64,000 bases of DNA from Neptuniibacter sp. CAU 1671. GTDB lineage: Bacteria; Pseudomonadota; Gammaproteobacteria; Pseudomonadales; Balneatricaceae. Below the pieces are notes generated by a model. That model was not told the origin of the DNA and did no database searches. It saw nothing but the letters and a program-made list of their open reading frames with translations. The stretch covers positions 284,433-348,432 of the forward strand of contig NZ_JARHUE010000004.1 in assembly GCF_029222905.1 (NCBI RefSeq), written 5' to 3'. Of the stretch, positions 34,694 through 44,428 are shown in pieces. Position numbers and translations under genes: made by a program. The number at the start of each line of letters is the position of its first letter. The first letter of the stretch is position 1.

Positions 34694-35473
34694 TCAGAGT
34701 TTTTTCAAGGCGTAGATATCATAGCGGCTGGATTTACCTTCCAGCTGATAGGAGGGCGTTTTTTGCGCCAGAAACGGCGCTTTGCGAGGGCGTTTAACCA
34801 CCACACGGTGCGAGGCAATCTGCAGCGCGCTGTCGAGCAGAGCATCTGCATCAAGATCATCACCCACCACAGGCCTGAACACTCGCATCTCTTTTTTTAC
34901 CAGTGCGGATTTGTCCGAATGCGGAAACATTGGGTCCAGATACACAACCGGGTAACGCTGGCCAGCGGCTGCCTGATCTGTCATCCATTGCTGACTGTCT
35001 GCGTTGATCAACTGCATGCGCGCAATAATAGCCTGAAGCTCAGCATCATCTGCCTTACCCGCTCTGAATAAACCATCTTCCAGCAACGCATGGATGACCG
35101 GAGCACGTTCAAGCAGGGTGACTTCACAACCCAGGGTTGCCAGCACAAAAGCGTCACGACCCATGCCTGCGGTCGCATCCAGCACCGCAGGACAGACGCC
35201 CCCTTTGATGCCCACCGCTTTGGCAATCATCTGCCCTTTTCCGCCACCAAACTGACGCCGGTGGGCAACCGCACCAGACACAAAATCAACCCGGGTAGGT
35301 CCGGGTGCTTTTTTCCCCAACGGCTGCAGTTGTAAACCCTCCGGCAATACCTCCAAGACCAGATCATAACCTGTCGAATCATCCACCAGAGGCAGTTGCA
35401 AACGCTCAGCTAAAATCTGGCCTGCACTTTGACAATCAGGATCCGCCAAAATCACCAGAGGGGCCGAATTCAT
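34694..35473 (-). CDS. rsmJ: 16S rRNA (guanine1516-N2)-methyltransferase RsmJ
   Basis: RsmJ (YhiQ) methylates G1516 of 16S rRNA. The 259-residue protein starts [18 protein letters not shown] and has [19 protein letters not shown], the SAM-binding [19 protein letters not shown] and the catalytic-type [19 protein letters not shown] motif. The ATG at 35473 forms an ATGA overlap with the uppP stop, so it is coupled to that gene. An in-frame extension upstream lies wholly inside uppP and is not part of the protein. Confidence 0.93.
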   Translation of the reverse strand: MNSAPLVILADPDCQSAGQILAERLQLPLVDDSTGYDLVLEVLPEGLQLQPLGKKAPGPTRVDFVSGAVAHRRQFGGGKGQMIAKAVGIKGGVCPAVLDATAGMGRDAFVLATLGCEVTLLERAPVIHALLEDGLFRAGKADDAELQAIIARMQLINADSQQWMTDQAAAGQRYPVVYLDPMFPHSDKSALVKKEMRVFRPVVGDDLDADALLDSALQIASHRVVVKRPRKAPFLAQKTPSYQLEGKSSRYDIYALKKL

Positions 35474-36273
35474 GCGCCACTGCCCAACCAGACCAGCAGC
35501 AAAACAGCGCCCAACAACAAACGATAAATCACAAACGGCTGCATACCGATACGATCCAGCCAACTCAGGAACAGATGGATGCAGGCATATGCACTCAATC
35601 CCGCCACCACTGTGCCCATCATCACGCCAGCCCAATGCGGTTCCGGTGTCTGAATCAGATCAACCGTTTTCAACAAACCTGCGCCCATAATGACCGGGAC
35701 CGACAGCAAAAAAGAAAAACGTGCAGCCGCCTGACGCTTCAGACCCATCAGCAGCCCGGCGGTAATCGTGATGCCACTGCGTGAGGTCCCGGGAATCAAC
35801 GCGATCGCCTGAGCAAAACCAATAATGCAGGCGTCTTTGAACGTTATCTGCTCCATCTGCCGCTGCTCTTTTCGAAACCAGTCAGCCCAGCCCAGCAGCG
35901 CCCCGAAAATCAGCGTTGTTGCAGCGATGACCAGAATAGATCGCAGTTCTGTCTCAATCAGGTGATTAAAGGTAAATCCGGCCACCACCGCAGGCAGCGT
36001 TGCCAGTATGATCCACCAGGCCAGGCGGGACTCAGCAGAGGCCCTGCCCGTCAGGCTGACTAACCAGGCCTGCAGCAGCTGAATCAGGTCATAACGGAAA
36101 TAAAACATCACCGCCAGCAGAGTACCCACATGCACACCGACATCAAACGCCAGCCCCTGATCGGGCCAGCCCAGCAGTTGCGAGGGTAAAATCAGGTGAG
36201 CCGAGCTACTGATCGGCAGAAATTCTGTCAGCCCCTGCAGCAGGGCCAGAATAAAAAGGTGCAGAAATTCCAT
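35470..36273 (-). CDS. uppP: undecaprenyl-diphosphatase UppP (BacA)
   Basis: UppP recycles the lipid carrier for cell-wall synthesis by removing a phosphate from undecaprenyl diphosphate, and confers some bacitracin resistance. The 267-residue polytopic protein has [19 protein letters not shown] near the N terminus and [20 protein letters not shown] with the active-site PGTSRSG motif, and about eight hydrophobic spans. Its ATG directly follows the tsaB stop and its stop overlaps the rsmJ start, giving the order tsaB-uppP-rsmJ. Confidence 0.95.
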   Translation of the reverse strand: MEFLHLFILALLQGLTEFLPISSSAHLILPSQLLGWPDQGLAFDVGVHVGTLLAVMFYFRYDLIQLLQAWLVSLTGRASAESRLAWWIILATLPAVVAGFTFNHLIETELRSILVIAATTLIFGALLGWADWFRKEQRQMEQITFKDACIIGFAQAIALIPGTSRSGITITAGLLMGLKRQAAARFSFLLSVPVIMGAGLLKTVDLIQTPEPHWAGVMMGTVVAGLSAYACIHLFLSWLDRIGMQPFVIYRLLLGAVLLLVWLGSGA

Positions 36274-36960
36274 TTACTGTTGATCCAACTTTTTCCAGGC
36301 CACTTCATCCCGCAAATAGACCGGTAACGCCTGCTCAGCAGTTACCGCTTTACTCTGCGCCCAATCTGACAGTGCCAGCGTCAGCATCACCGCTGCATTA
36401 GGATAATAAGTACGGGTTGAAACCCTTACCTGTTGCTGCACCTCTGACGACATGCTGTTCAGATAACACCAGCCGCTGCCCACAGCCAAGGGCGATCTCA
36501 TCTCCGGCAGAGTGAGCAGTGAAGGGGGACAAACTTTCTCAGGCATAACTTCAACGGGCAGCCCCTGATCAATCCGATACGCCGCCACATAGATCTCATC
36601 CATACGTGCATCCAGCGCCGCCACCACATTGTCAGCCCCCTCTTCCAGCCATGCACTCAGTGCCAGCGAGGCCAGTGTAGAAACGGGCAATACAGGCAGG
36701 TCTGCTGCAAAGGCCAGGCCCTGAGTCACGCCGGTCGCAATCCGGATACCCGCAAAAGAGCCAGGCCCCCTGCCAAACGCGATAGCATCCAGCTGTTGCA
36801 CGCTCAATCCCGCCTCAGCCAACATGGCTTCGACCATTGGTAACAACTGCTGCGTATGCTGCCGGGGGATCACTCTGAAATCCTGCATCACCTCACCATC
36901 AAGGTGCAGCGCGACAGAACAGGCATCCGTTGAGGTATCCAGTGCCAGTATTTTTGCCAT
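36274..36960 (-). CDS. tsaB: tRNA threonylcarbamoyladenosine biosynthesis protein TsaB
   Basis: TsaB is the scaffold partner of TsaD in t6A modification at position 37 of ANN-decoding tRNAs. The 228-residue sequence has ILALDTSTDACSVALHLD and AIAFGRGPGSFAGIRIATGV, the standard TsaB blocks of the ASKHA fold, and a shortened C-terminal half compared with TsaD. GAAGAG about ten bases upstream is the ribosome site. The stop is immediately followed by the uppP ATG. Confidence 0.95.
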   Translation of the reverse strand: MAKILALDTSTDACSVALHLDGEVMQDFRVIPRQHTQQLLPMVEAMLAEAGLSVQQLDAIAFGRGPGSFAGIRIATGVTQGLAFAADLPVLPVSTLASLALSAWLEEGADNVVAALDARMDEIYVAAYRIDQGLPVEVMPEKVCPPSLLTLPEMRSPLAVGSGWCYLNSMSSEVQQQVRVSTRTYYPNAAVMLTLALSDWAQSKAVTAEQALPVYLRDEVAWKKLDQQ

Positions 36961-37039
36961 TAAAACAACTCTTCTAAAACGATTGCGGCGATTCTAACGC
37001 CCGATACGGGGAATTTCATCCATCAGAGAATGCGTCACG

Positions 37040-37654
37040 CTAACTCAGGTCCCCACCCCAGGCGGGCATCAACGCATGCGAAAAACCCAGTTGATTGAGG
37101 ATACGCGCAACCACAAAGTCAATCATATCTGCGACTGACTGGGGTTTATTATAAAAACCGGGACTGGCAGGAATCACCACTGCACCCATGCGGGTCAGTT
37201 TAAGCATATGCTCCAAGTGAATTTCAGAGTATGGCGCCTCGCGCGGCACCAGAATAAGCTGCCGCCGCTCTTTCAAAGCCACATCAGCGGCCCGTTCAAT
37301 CAGGTTATTGCTGGCACCACAGGCAATGGCTGACAAGGTGCCCGTGCTACAGGGACACACCACCATGCGACTTGGCGCACCTGAACCAGAAGCGACCGGC
37401 GCCATCCATTGTTCGCGGCCAAATACCCGTAACTGACCTTCATTGGCGTTATAAAGATCCGTCAAAAATTGCTGCTGCTCGGAGGGCGTACCTGGCAGAA
37501 CCAGATCCGTTTCGGTGTTGATCACCACTTGGGCAGCCCGGGAAATCATCACATACACTTTACACTGTTGCGCCAGCAGGCACTCCAGCAAACGCAGGCC
37601 ATATTGGGCACCGGAGGCACCGGTAATTGCCAGTGTAATTGTCTTTTCGGACAT
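37040..37654 (-). CDS. ubiX: flavin prenyltransferase UbiX
   Basis: UbiX makes prenylated FMN, the cofactor of the UbiD decarboxylase in ubiquinone synthesis. The 204-residue protein has the N-terminal FMN loop LAITGASGAQYGLRLLE, VASGSGAPSRMVVCPCSTG, SAIACGASNNLIERAADVAL, LVPREAPYSEIHLEHMLKL and the loop PASPGFYNKPQSVADMIDFV. All are diagnostic. It starts 2 bases after the mpl stop (TAGTTATG), so the two genes are coupled; the mpl-ubiX pairing is common in gammaproteobacteria. Confidence 0.96.
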   Translation of the reverse strand: MSEKTITLAITGASGAQYGLRLLECLLAQQCKVYVMISRAAQVVINTETDLVLPGTPSEQQQFLTDLYNANEGQLRVFGREQWMAPVASGSGAPSRMVVCPCSTGTLSAIACGASNNLIERAADVALKERRQLILVPREAPYSEIHLEHMLKLTRMGAVVIPASPGFYNKPQSVADMIDFVVARILNQLGFSHALMPAWGGDLS

Positions 37655-37656
37655 AA

Positions 37657-39021
37657 CTAAACCTGTTCCAGAGCAGTTATCAACCGCTGGTGAATGCCCT
37701 CAAAACCGCCATTGCTCATAATCACAATATGGCACGGCTGAGCAGTTTCAGCCTGCAGGTGTTCAATAATCTCAGCTGTAGAATTAAATACACGCGCTGG
37801 CACCGGGCTCGTTTCAATCACCTGCTCCAAAGACCAGTTCAGCCCCGCCGGTTCAAACCAGCAAACCGCATCGGCCTCAGCTACGGATGCAGATAGTGCA
37901 GCCTGATGCCCGCCCAGACGCATGGTGTTGGAGCGCGGCTCAATCACCGCAATGACTTTCTCCTGCCCCACCTTGTTACGAATACCTTCAAGTGTAGTGG
38001 CGATAGCCGTGGGGTGGTGAGCAAAGTCATCGTAGACACGGACACCCCTCACGGTACCCAGCAGCTCCATACGCCGCTTAACCCCGGCAAACTCTGAAAG
38101 CGCGGCAATACTATGTTCCGGCGTAACCCCCACATGATGGGCAGCAGCCATAGCAACCAGTGCATTATTTACATTGTGTAAACCGGTGCAGCTCCACTGC
38201 ACTTCACCCTGCACAACGCCTTTCAGCCTGACTCTGAATGCACTGCCATCAGCCGCCAGCAATTCAGACTGCCAGTCTGCAACCTGCCCTGTCGTGTCGA
38301 CATTGACCCGTTCGCTCCAGCAACCCATTTCGAGTACTGATTCAAGTGCAGGCTGACCAGTCGGCACAATCACCTGGCCGGAAGCAGGCAGAATACGCAT
38401 CAGATGATGAAACTGCCGCTGTATGGCCGCCAGATCCGGGAAAATATCCGCGTGATCATATTCCAGATTATTCAGAATCAAGGTGCGTGGGTGGTAATGA
38501 ACAAACTTGGAGCGTTTATCAAAAAACGCCGTATCGTACTCATCTGCCTCAATTACGAAAAAAGGCGTATCACCCAACCGGGCAGAGACAGGAAAATTCT
38601 GCGGCACACCACCAATCAGAAAACCGGGCGACATACCCGCATATTCTAGAATCCAGGCCAGCATGGTGGCAGTACTGGTTTTACCGTGGGTACCCGCCAC
38701 CGCCAACACCCAGCGATCCTGCAGTAGATGCTCAGACAACCATTGCGGACCCGAGGTATACGTCAGCCCCTTATCCAGCACATATTCAACACAGGGGTTA
38801 CCACGAGACATTGCATTGCCCACCACGACCAGATCCGGCGCGGGCTCTAACTGAATCGGATCATAACCCTGAATTAACTCAATGCCCTGACTTTCAAGCT
38901 GGGTGCTCATCGGTGGATAGACATTCTGATCGGAGCCTGTCACCCGATGTCCGAGGGCTTTCGCCAGAATGGCCAGCGAGCCCATAAAGGTTCCGCAGAT
39001 GCCTAAAATATGGATATGCAA
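37657..39021 (-). CDS. mpl: UDP-N-acetylmuramate:L-Ala-gamma-D-Glu-meso-DAP ligase Mpl
   Basis: Mpl reuses recycled murein tripeptide by ligating it to UDP-MurNAc. The 454-residue Mur-ligase protein starts MHIHILGICGTFMGSLAILA, with the ATP loop VAGTHGKTSTATMLAWILE, FVIEADEYDTAFFDKRSKF and the C-terminal VYDDFAHHPTAIATTLEGI. The start codon appears to be TTG at 39021, preceded by AAGGAG eight bases upstream; no ATG exists before the conserved MHIHILG. It is divergent from fbp. Confidence 0.95.
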   Translation of the reverse strand: MHIHILGICGTFMGSLAILAKALGHRVTGSDQNVYPPMSTQLESQGIELIQGYDPIQLEPAPDLVVVGNAMSRGNPCVEYVLDKGLTYTSGPQWLSEHLLQDRWVLAVAGTHGKTSTATMLAWILEYAGMSPGFLIGGVPQNFPVSARLGDTPFFVIEADEYDTAFFDKRSKFVHYHPRTLILNNLEYDHADIFPDLAAIQRQFHHLMRILPASGQVIVPTGQPALESVLEMGCWSERVNVDTTGQVADWQSELLAADGSAFRVRLKGVVQGEVQWSCTGLHNVNNALVAMAAAHHVGVTPEHSIAALSEFAGVKRRMELLGTVRGVRVYDDFAHHPTAIATTLEGIRNKVGQEKVIAVIEPRSNTMRLGGHQAALSASVAEADAVCWFEPAGLNWSLEQVIETSPVPARVFNSTAEIIEHLQAETAQPCHIVIMSNGGFEGIHQRLITALEQV

Positions 39022-39222
39022 AATCCCAACTCCTTACCTCGTTTTTTCTTCCTGAAGCCTATAATTACGCATGACCAAATGGTTTGTGAGGCATCATAAC
39101 AGTTTTCCCTGCAGATACAGCGCATTCGCCACTTTTGACCCTAAAAACGATGCAATCAAAAGTTGAATCCCGTAGAATTCGCAGCCAAACGAAACCCCTG
39201 CCACCGGAGCCAAAAACAGCGC

Positions 39223-40221
39223 ATGTTACTCCTCAGTCAGTACCTGAAACATCACAAAACGGAAGACACGCTCGCCGAGCTAATCGATACCCTTATGCTG
39301 GCGTGTAAAGAAGTAGCCATTCAATTACGTGAGGGTGAACTGGCCGGTGTTCTGGGCTCTACCGACAACACCAATGTGCAGGGCGAAACCCAGAAAAAAA
39401 TGGATGTTATCGCCAACGACCTGCTGAAAAAATTTCTGCTGGATAACCCTCTGGTGGCCGGCCTGGCCTCTGAAGAGGAAGACCTGCCGGTAGCTGGCAA
39501 TCCAGACGGCAAGTTCCTGGTCATTTTCGACCCGCTGGATGGTTCATCCAACATCGATATCAACGTCTCTGTAGGCACCATTTTTTCCATTCTGGAGCTG
39601 CCAGAAGGCGCCAGCGGCGCTGACGAATCAGCTTACCTGCAGAACGGCCGCAAACAGCTTGCAGCCGGTTACGTTCTGTATGGTCAGTCCGCAGTCCTGG
39701 CTCTGACTACCGGCCAGGGCGTTAACTTCTTTACCCTGGCGCATACCGGTGACTTTATTCTGACCCGTGAAAACGTGCAGGTACCCACACAGACCAAAGA
39801 GTTTGCCATCAACATGTCAAACCACCGTTTCTGGGAAGACAGCATGCGCACCTATATCGGTGACCTGCTTGAAGGTAGCGAAGGTCCTCGCGGTAAAAAT
39901 TACAACATGCGCTGGATCGCCTCGATGGTTGCCGAAGTGCACCGCGTTCTGACCCGGGGCGGCATCTTCACTTACCCGTGGGATCAGCGCGATCCGGGAA
40001 AACCAGGCAAGCTGCGTCTCATGTATGAAGGTAATCCGATGAGCATGCTGATTGAGCAGGCAGGCGGTATCGCCAGTACCTGTTACATCAATATTCTGGA
40101 TCTGGAACCAAAAGAGATTCACCAGCGGGTTTCAGTCGCTTTGGGTTCTGCAGACGAGGTAAACACGCTGCTTGAGTACCATAACGATCATTCGGGGGTA
40201 GCTGCTCAGCTTAACAGCTGA
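39223..40221 (+). CDS. fbp: class I fructose-1,6-bisphosphatase
   Basis: Fbp dephosphorylates fructose 1,6-bisphosphate in gluconeogenesis. The 332-residue protein begins [20 protein letters not shown], followed by [20 protein letters not shown], the metal-binding [20 protein letters not shown] and the sugar-binding part [20 protein letters not shown]. The ATG at 39223 fits the start of homologues. A TTG twenty codons earlier is in frame but not conserved. It is divergent from mpl. Confidence 0.95.
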   Translation: MLLLSQYLKHHKTEDTLAELIDTLMLACKEVAIQLREGELAGVLGSTDNTNVQGETQKKMDVIANDLLKKFLLDNPLVAGLASEEEDLPVAGNPDGKFLVIFDPLDGSSNIDINVSVGTIFSILELPEGASGADESAYLQNGRKQLAAGYVLYGQSAVLALTTGQGVNFFTLAHTGDFILTRENVQVPTQTKEFAINMSNHRFWEDSMRTYIGDLLEGSEGPRGKNYNMRWIASMVAEVHRVLTRGGIFTYPWDQRDPGKPGKLRLMYEGNPMSMLIEQAGGIASTCYINILDLEPKEIHQRVSVALGSADEVNTLLEYHNDHSGVAAQLNS

Positions 40222-40245
40222 TCAAAGCTTCACCTCTAAGTAGTA

Positions 40246-40275
40246 TTCAATTGCCGGTGATAGCCTGACTATAAT
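40246..40275 (+). promoter_or_regulatory. sigma-70-type promoter before ppa
   Basis: A perfect TATAAT (-10) at 40270-40275 lies 45 bases before the ppa ATG, with TTCAAT as a partial -35 element 18 bases upstream. This fits a housekeeping promoter for the pyrophosphatase gene. Confidence 0.55.
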
Positions 40276-40320
40276 CGGCGCTTTACTGATTTAACTTAAA
40301 ACTCGAACAGGAAGGCAATC

Positions 40321-40857
40321 ATGGGCTTCGCATCAGTACCAGCAGGTAAAGACCTGCCGAACGACATCTACGTAGTCATCGAAATTCCAGCCGACAGCGA
40401 TCCGGTTAAATACGAGATCGAAAAAGAGGAAGACGCGATCTTCGTAGACCGCTTCATGGCTGCACCCATGTTCTACCCAGCGAACTATGGCTACATCAAC
40501 AACACCCTGGCTGATGATGGCGATGCTGTTGACGTGCTGGTAGTTACCCCTTACCCGGTAGTTCCAGGTTCTGTTATCCGCTGCCGTCCTGTGGGCGTTC
40601 TGAAAATGACCGACGAAGCGGGCGAAGACTTTAAACTGGTTGCCGTACCACACGACAAACTGACTAAAGCCTACAAAGATGTGCAGGACGTTGAAGACCT
40701 GCCACAGCTGCTGCGTGATCGTATCAAGCACTTCTTTGAAAACTACAAAGGTCTGGAAGAAGGCAAGTGGGTTAAAGTCGAAGGCTGGGATAACGCGGAT
40801 GCAGCACGTGCAACCATCATGGCTGGCGCTCAGGCATACGCTGAAGCCAACAAATAA
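40321..40857 (+). CDS. ppa: inorganic pyrophosphatase
   Basis: Ppa hydrolyses pyrophosphate and pulls biosynthetic reactions forward. The 178 residues have the family I signature: [40 protein letters not shown], the metal-binding [10 protein letters not shown] and [22 protein letters not shown] eight bases before the ATG is a strong ribosome site. It has its own promoter and a perfect intrinsic terminator, so it is monocistronic. Confidence 0.97.
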   Translation: MGFASVPAGKDLPNDIYVVIEIPADSDPVKYEIEKEEDAIFVDRFMAAPMFYPANYGYINNTLADDGDAVDVLVVTPYPVVPGSVIRCRPVGVLKMTDEAGEDFKLVAVPHDKLTKAYKDVQDVEDLPQLLRDRIKHFFENYKGLEEGKWVKVEGWDNADAARATIMAGAQAYAEANK

Positions 40858-40875
40858 GTCCCCAATTTATTGATT

Positions 40876-40904
40876 AAAAAACCCCGCAACTGCGGGGTTT
40901 TTTA
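40876..40904 (+). terminator. intrinsic terminator after ppa
   Basis: ACCCCGCA and TGCGGGGT form a GC stem with a 2-3-base loop, followed by TTTTTT, 18 bases after the ppa stop. Confidence 0.92.
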
Positions 40905-41129
40905 TTTCCTGTTTTTCCCTGAACTTTCATCACATTGACACCGTCTTAGCCTAAAATTTTCACAAAATTCAGATTTTATTTTAAACAAAATCAACCACTT
41001 ATCATTAGAAAAATTCAGGCTTTGGCCAGTTTAAGTAAACAAGATGCAAGTTAACGGGCAGTCTTTCAAAATAAAATTCGATATACTGATTGAAGCTGTC
41101 TCTGAGTCATAACAAAAGGTCTTATAACA

Positions 41130-41573
41130 ATGAAGTTACCTGCACTCTCGACGCTGATCCTAGGCGCAGTTTTAAATGTCCAGGCACATGCGGCCAGCAC
41201 CAACTTTGAATTCATTTCCTACTATCTGAATTCATTTGCCAGCCGCGATGCCGCAGGGCTTTACAATCTGTTTAACTGGGACGGAGTTGAATCAGGATTA
41301 CGCAAGGAAGTCGAGAAAGAGCTACGCGCTGCATTCAAAGGTCAACAGATCCGCCGGATTTATATTGATCCGGTTCGCAAGGATCTGCCTCACCCGACCT
41401 TTGAAGAAAATGGCAAACAGTACGAACTCAATCTCAAACCCACTGGCCAGCTTTACATCGTCTACATGGACAAAAATGGTGCCACCAACACCAGCAAGAT
41501 GTATGTTGGCAAACAGAATGGACAGATCAAAATCGGCAGTTTACGGCCGGTTACAGCGACCGCGTCGAACTAA
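41130..41573 (+). CDS. hypothetical exported protein, 147 aa
   Basis: The protein has a short signal peptide (MKLPALSTLILGAVLNVQAHA) cleaved after AHA, followed by a mature domain of about 125 residues. That domain shows NTF2-like features: an N-terminal helix (FISYYLNSFASRDAAGLYNL) and strands YELNLKPTGQLYIVYMDKNG and SKMYVGKQNGQIKIGSLRPV. The fold guess is tentative and no named family is recognised. AAAGG before the ATG serves as ribosome site. It is preceded by an AT-rich stretch of about 225 bases and stands alone. Confidence 0.65.
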   Translation: MKLPALSTLILGAVLNVQAHAASTNFEFISYYLNSFASRDAAGLYNLFNWDGVESGLRKEVEKELRAAFKGQQIRRIYIDPVRKDLPHPTFEENGKQYELNLKPTGQLYIVYMDKNGATNTSKMYVGKQNGQIKIGSLRPVTATASN

Positions 41574-41616
41574 TTACCTGTTCACGTAGCCACTGTTCCC
41601 ATTGATCCAACTGAGA

Positions 41617-42078
41617 CTAGTCCCACTTTTCGTTGGCACTGGTCTCAGCCCTCTCCTCCCAATGCGCCTCCAGTCGAACTTTCGCCGCCTCTCTTTGCTC
41701 TGCAATCACGGCAAACAGTTGCCGCATCACGGCAGCCTGATCCAGCAAAGCATCCATTTTGAGTTCCGCTACAGATGAACCCTTTACGCGGAAAGGCTCA
41801 CTCAAATAACCTGACGCCTCTTCATTTTTATCACTCATTTGCGACAAACCATGCCGCATCAGATGGTTCAGAAAATCCTGCACCAATGTCTGCTTCTGCT
41901 CTTTAGCAGCCAGAGCAATTTCCGTTGAGAGACTGATTTTATTGCTCTTTTCAGAAAGAGGTTGATTGCTGGCCGCCTGCTGCAGCAACTCAAAAAACGC
42001 CGCATTGTGCTGTCCGTTGGCACCTGCCCCTGTCTCAGAAACAGACACCACGCCAGGCAAAAAAAGAGGGCTGATCAT
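41617..42078 (-). CDS. hypothetical protein, 153 aa
   Basis: Starting MISPLFLPGVVSVSETGAGA, the protein is helical, Ala- and Glu-rich and soluble, with segments SLSTEIALAAKEQKQTLVQD, FLNHLMRHGLSQMSDKNEEA and KVRLEAHWEERAETSANEKW. I recognise no family. The N-terminal low-complexity, Gly/Asn-containing part and helical body are reminiscent of flagellar or secretion accessory proteins, but nothing around it supports that. AGGTGAGG about 8 bases upstream of ATG 42078 is an adequate ribosome site; a GTG four codons earlier is possible. Confidence 0.55.
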   Translation of the reverse strand: MISPLFLPGVVSVSETGAGANGQHNAAFFELLQQAASNQPLSEKSNKISLSTEIALAAKEQKQTLVQDFLNHLMRHGLSQMSDKNEEASGYLSEPFRVKGSSVAELKMDALLDQAAVMRQLFAVIAEQREAAKVRLEAHWEERAETSANEKWD

Positions 42079-42265
42079 GACAAACCTCACCTGCTGATAA
42101 AAAATTCAGCTAAGCATCCAGCAAGATTTAAACCAGACTGAGCAAATGGCACCGAGGCAGCATGAAAAAAAATCAGGAAAAATTTAACTAAGTCGTAAAA
42201 AAAGAGTTTTCTCAGGCAGATGTTTGGACCTAGAATCAAAATTCCCGTAACTACCTGGATGCCAC

Positions 42266-42379
42266 ATGGCTGAAGTGATAATTCTTGCGATCAGCGTTCC
42301 GCTGGTTGTGCTTTGGGTGATGAGCTTACGCAAACCCGAAGCACTACCGGAAATGCAGAACGAAGCAACCGACCGCTGA
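42266..42379 (+). CDS. possible small membrane protein, 37 aa
   Basis: An ATG at 42266 opens a 37-codon frame: MAEVIILAISVPLVVLWVMS, a single hydrophobic helix, then a short polar tail (LRKPEALPEMQNEATDR) to a TGA at 42377-42379. A TAGAAT element lies about 35 bases upstream, but the ribosome site is weak. The hydrophobic-then-charged design is typical of real small membrane proteins. Its stop is 10 bases from the end of the convergent parA gene. Confidence 0.4.
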   Translation: MAEVIILAISVPLVVLWVMSLRKPEALPEMQNEATDR

Positions 42380-42388
42380 TCAAAGCGC

Positions 42389-43156
42389 TCAGGACAATTC
42401 CTGAAACAACTCTACAAACTGTTCAGTGAGTTTGTGTTTGGGCGCCAAATGAATCAAAGGACAGGTGACATCGTGTGATTCCCGCATCTTCACAGAGGCT
42501 GAAATGCGGGTATTCAAGACTGGCAGATCATCGGCCAGCAACTCATCCACAATGCGCTGAGGCAGACTTGCGCGCGGCTGGAACTGGTTTACAACAATCC
42601 CCTCCACCGTCAACGCATTATTGTGATCTTCACGCGTTTCATGCACATTCGCCAACAAACTGTACAAAGCCTGTCTGGCAAACTCATCACAATCGAATGG
42701 GATCAGGCAGCGGTCCGCCGCAACCAGCGCTGACAGGGTATAGAAATTAAAAGCCGGCGGGGTATCAATATAGATAGCATCGTACTCTTTAGAGAGTACT
42801 TCCAGCGTATCACGCAGCTTGTAGATCTTGTGTTTTGCTTCCAGCTTGGACTGCAGATCACCCAGACTGGGGTTGGACGGCATGACAAACAGGTTTTCAT
42901 AGGGCGTGGGGTGAATATAGCTTTCCGGCCCCAGCGGTTTCAGCTGAAAACTCAACACAGATTCAAAAAAATCACGGATATCCGGTTTGATGTCCAGATA
43001 CTCTTCACCCAGCATGTAATGGCTTGAGTTGCACTGCGGATCAAGGTCTACCACCAGGGTTTTCTTACCGCGGGAGGCACTGATTGCAGCCAGATTCACC
43101 GCAATACTCGACTTACCGACACCGCCTTTCTGGTTGAACACGACCCGCTTGACCAT
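42389..43156 (-). CDS. ParA-family ATPase, orphan
   Basis: The 255-residue protein begins MVKRVVFNQKGGVGKSSIAV with the deviant Walker A motif KGGVGKS, followed by TLVVDLDPQCNSSHYMLG (Walker A'), AIYIDTPPAFNFYTLSAL (Walker B-type) and GIVVNQFQPRASLPQRIV. These are ParA/Soj features. There is no parB next to it, so it may position a protein complex or plasmid-like cargo rather than the chromosome. AGGG about 6 bases before the ATG at 43156 fixes the start over a GTG four codons earlier. Neighbours do not reveal the cargo. Confidence 0.85.
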   Translation of the reverse strand: MVKRVVFNQKGGVGKSSIAVNLAAISASRGKKTLVVDLDPQCNSSHYMLGEEYLDIKPDIRDFFESVLSFQLKPLGPESYIHPTPYENLFVMPSNPSLGDLQSKLEAKHKIYKLRDTLEVLSKEYDAIYIDTPPAFNFYTLSALVAADRCLIPFDCDEFARQALYSLLANVHETREDHNNALTVEGIVVNQFQPRASLPQRIVDELLADDLPVLNTRISASVKMRESHDVTCPLIHLAPKHKLTEQFVELFQELS

Positions 43157-43471
43157 GATGACCCTCACAACGTATTGAATACAGAAACCATGCTGCCTTA
43201 CTGCATCGCAATATCCCTAATTATGCAGCGAACGTCAATGGTTTTGACGCTAAATCCCCAGATAGCTAGCGAATTTGACGCTTCAAAGGCCGCAACAGCA
43301 AAAAATCCGCCAACGCTCATTTTTTAACCCACTAGATTCGGGATATGGAGTCTATTTTCGGTAAAATTGAAGCTAAACTGCAAAAAACTGCTAACTTATA
43401 GACAAGTCACACCCAGTTACGGCAAACTATGGCCACTTTTGAACCAAAACGCCGACTTTCTGAGAGAAATC

Positions 43472-43915
43472 ATGGCAAAAATCCTGTTACTTAACGGGCC
43501 AAATCTGAATCTGCTGGGTAAACGTGAACCGGGCATCTACGGTAGCGCCACGCTGGCCGACATTTGTGACACCCTCACAAAAGAAGCACAGCGTGCAGGG
43601 CATGATTTGCTGCATTTGCAAAGCAATGCAGAGTCCGTTTTGTTGGATCGCATTCACAATGCTCAGGATGACGGCGTTGCGTTCATCATTATCAATCCCG
43701 CTGCATTTACTCACACCAGTATTGCCCTGCGCGATGCGCTGCTTGGGGTCAAAATCCCCTTTATTGAGGTTCACCTCTCTAATGTGCACGCCCGGGAAAG
43801 CTTCAGACACCATTCCTATCTTTCTGATATCGCTGAAGGTGTTATCTGTGGGTTAGGTGCAGAGGGTTATTCATTCGCACTTCAGGCGGCTGTCAGCCGG
43901 TTGAAGCAAGCCTGA
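43472..43915 (+). CDS. aroQ: type II 3-dehydroquinate dehydratase AroQ
   Basis: AroQ removes water from 3-dehydroquinate in the shikimate pathway. The 147 residues start [20 protein letters not shown], with the catalytic loop tyrosine in [33 protein letters not shown] and the catalytic His of [20 protein letters not shown]. The ATG at 43472 is supported by GAGAG upstream and by the family start; the 35 codons before it are not conserved. aroQ immediately precedes accBC, the common gammaproteobacterial order. Confidence 0.96.
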   Translation: MAKILLLNGPNLNLLGKREPGIYGSATLADICDTLTKEAQRAGHDLLHLQSNAESVLLDRIHNAQDDGVAFIIINPAAFTHTSIALRDALLGVKIPFIEVHLSNVHARESFRHHSYLSDIAEGVICGLGAEGYSFALQAAVSRLKQA

Positions 43916-43941
43916 TTATCTGTTTTGAGAGATTGTTATCC

Positions 43942-44391
43942 ATGGATATCCGTAAAGTTAAAAAGCTGATCGAACTCTTGGAAGAGTCCAACATCAACGA
44001 GATCGAAATCAAAGAAGGTGAAGAATCAGTACGCATCAGCCGCGGCTCATCCATCACGGCCGTAGCTGCAGCTCCTGCTCCTGTTATGGCAGCACCGGCA
44101 CCGGTCGCAGCACCAGCAGCGGCCGCCGAAGCAGCACCGGCTGCCCCTGAATTCACCGGTCACGTGGTTAAATCACCGATGGTCGGCACCTTCTATCGTT
44201 CGCCATCACCTAGCTCCCCTTCTTTCATTGAGATTGGTCAGAGCGTTAAGGCTGGTGATGTTATCTGTATCATCGAAGCGATGAAGATGATGAACCAGAT
44301 TGAAGCCGATAAGGCAGGCGTCATCGAAGCGATTCTGGTAGAAGACGGTCAGCCGGTCGAGTTTGATCAGCCACTGGTTACTATCGTTTAA
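43942..44391 (+). CDS. accB: biotin carboxyl carrier protein AccB
   Basis: AccB carries biotin for acetyl-CoA carboxylase. The 149-residue protein begins [20 protein letters not shown] and has an Ala/Pro-rich hinge ([20 protein letters not shown]). The biotinyl domain has [20 protein letters not shown] and the biotin-accepting lysine at residue 115 in [16 protein letters not shown] upstream of ATG 43942 sets the start. It is 27 bases after aroQ and 37 bases before accC. Confidence 0.97.
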   Translation: MDIRKVKKLIELLEESNINEIEIKEGEESVRISRGSSITAVAAAPAPVMAAPAPVAAPAAAAEAAPAAPEFTGHVVKSPMVGTFYRSPSPSSPSFIEIGQSVKAGDVICIIEAMKMMNQIEADKAGVIEAILVEDGQPVEFDQPLVTIV

Positions 44392-44428
44392 GTCAGTTCA
44401 CCCAGTTTAAAGCAAGGATTATCTACCC

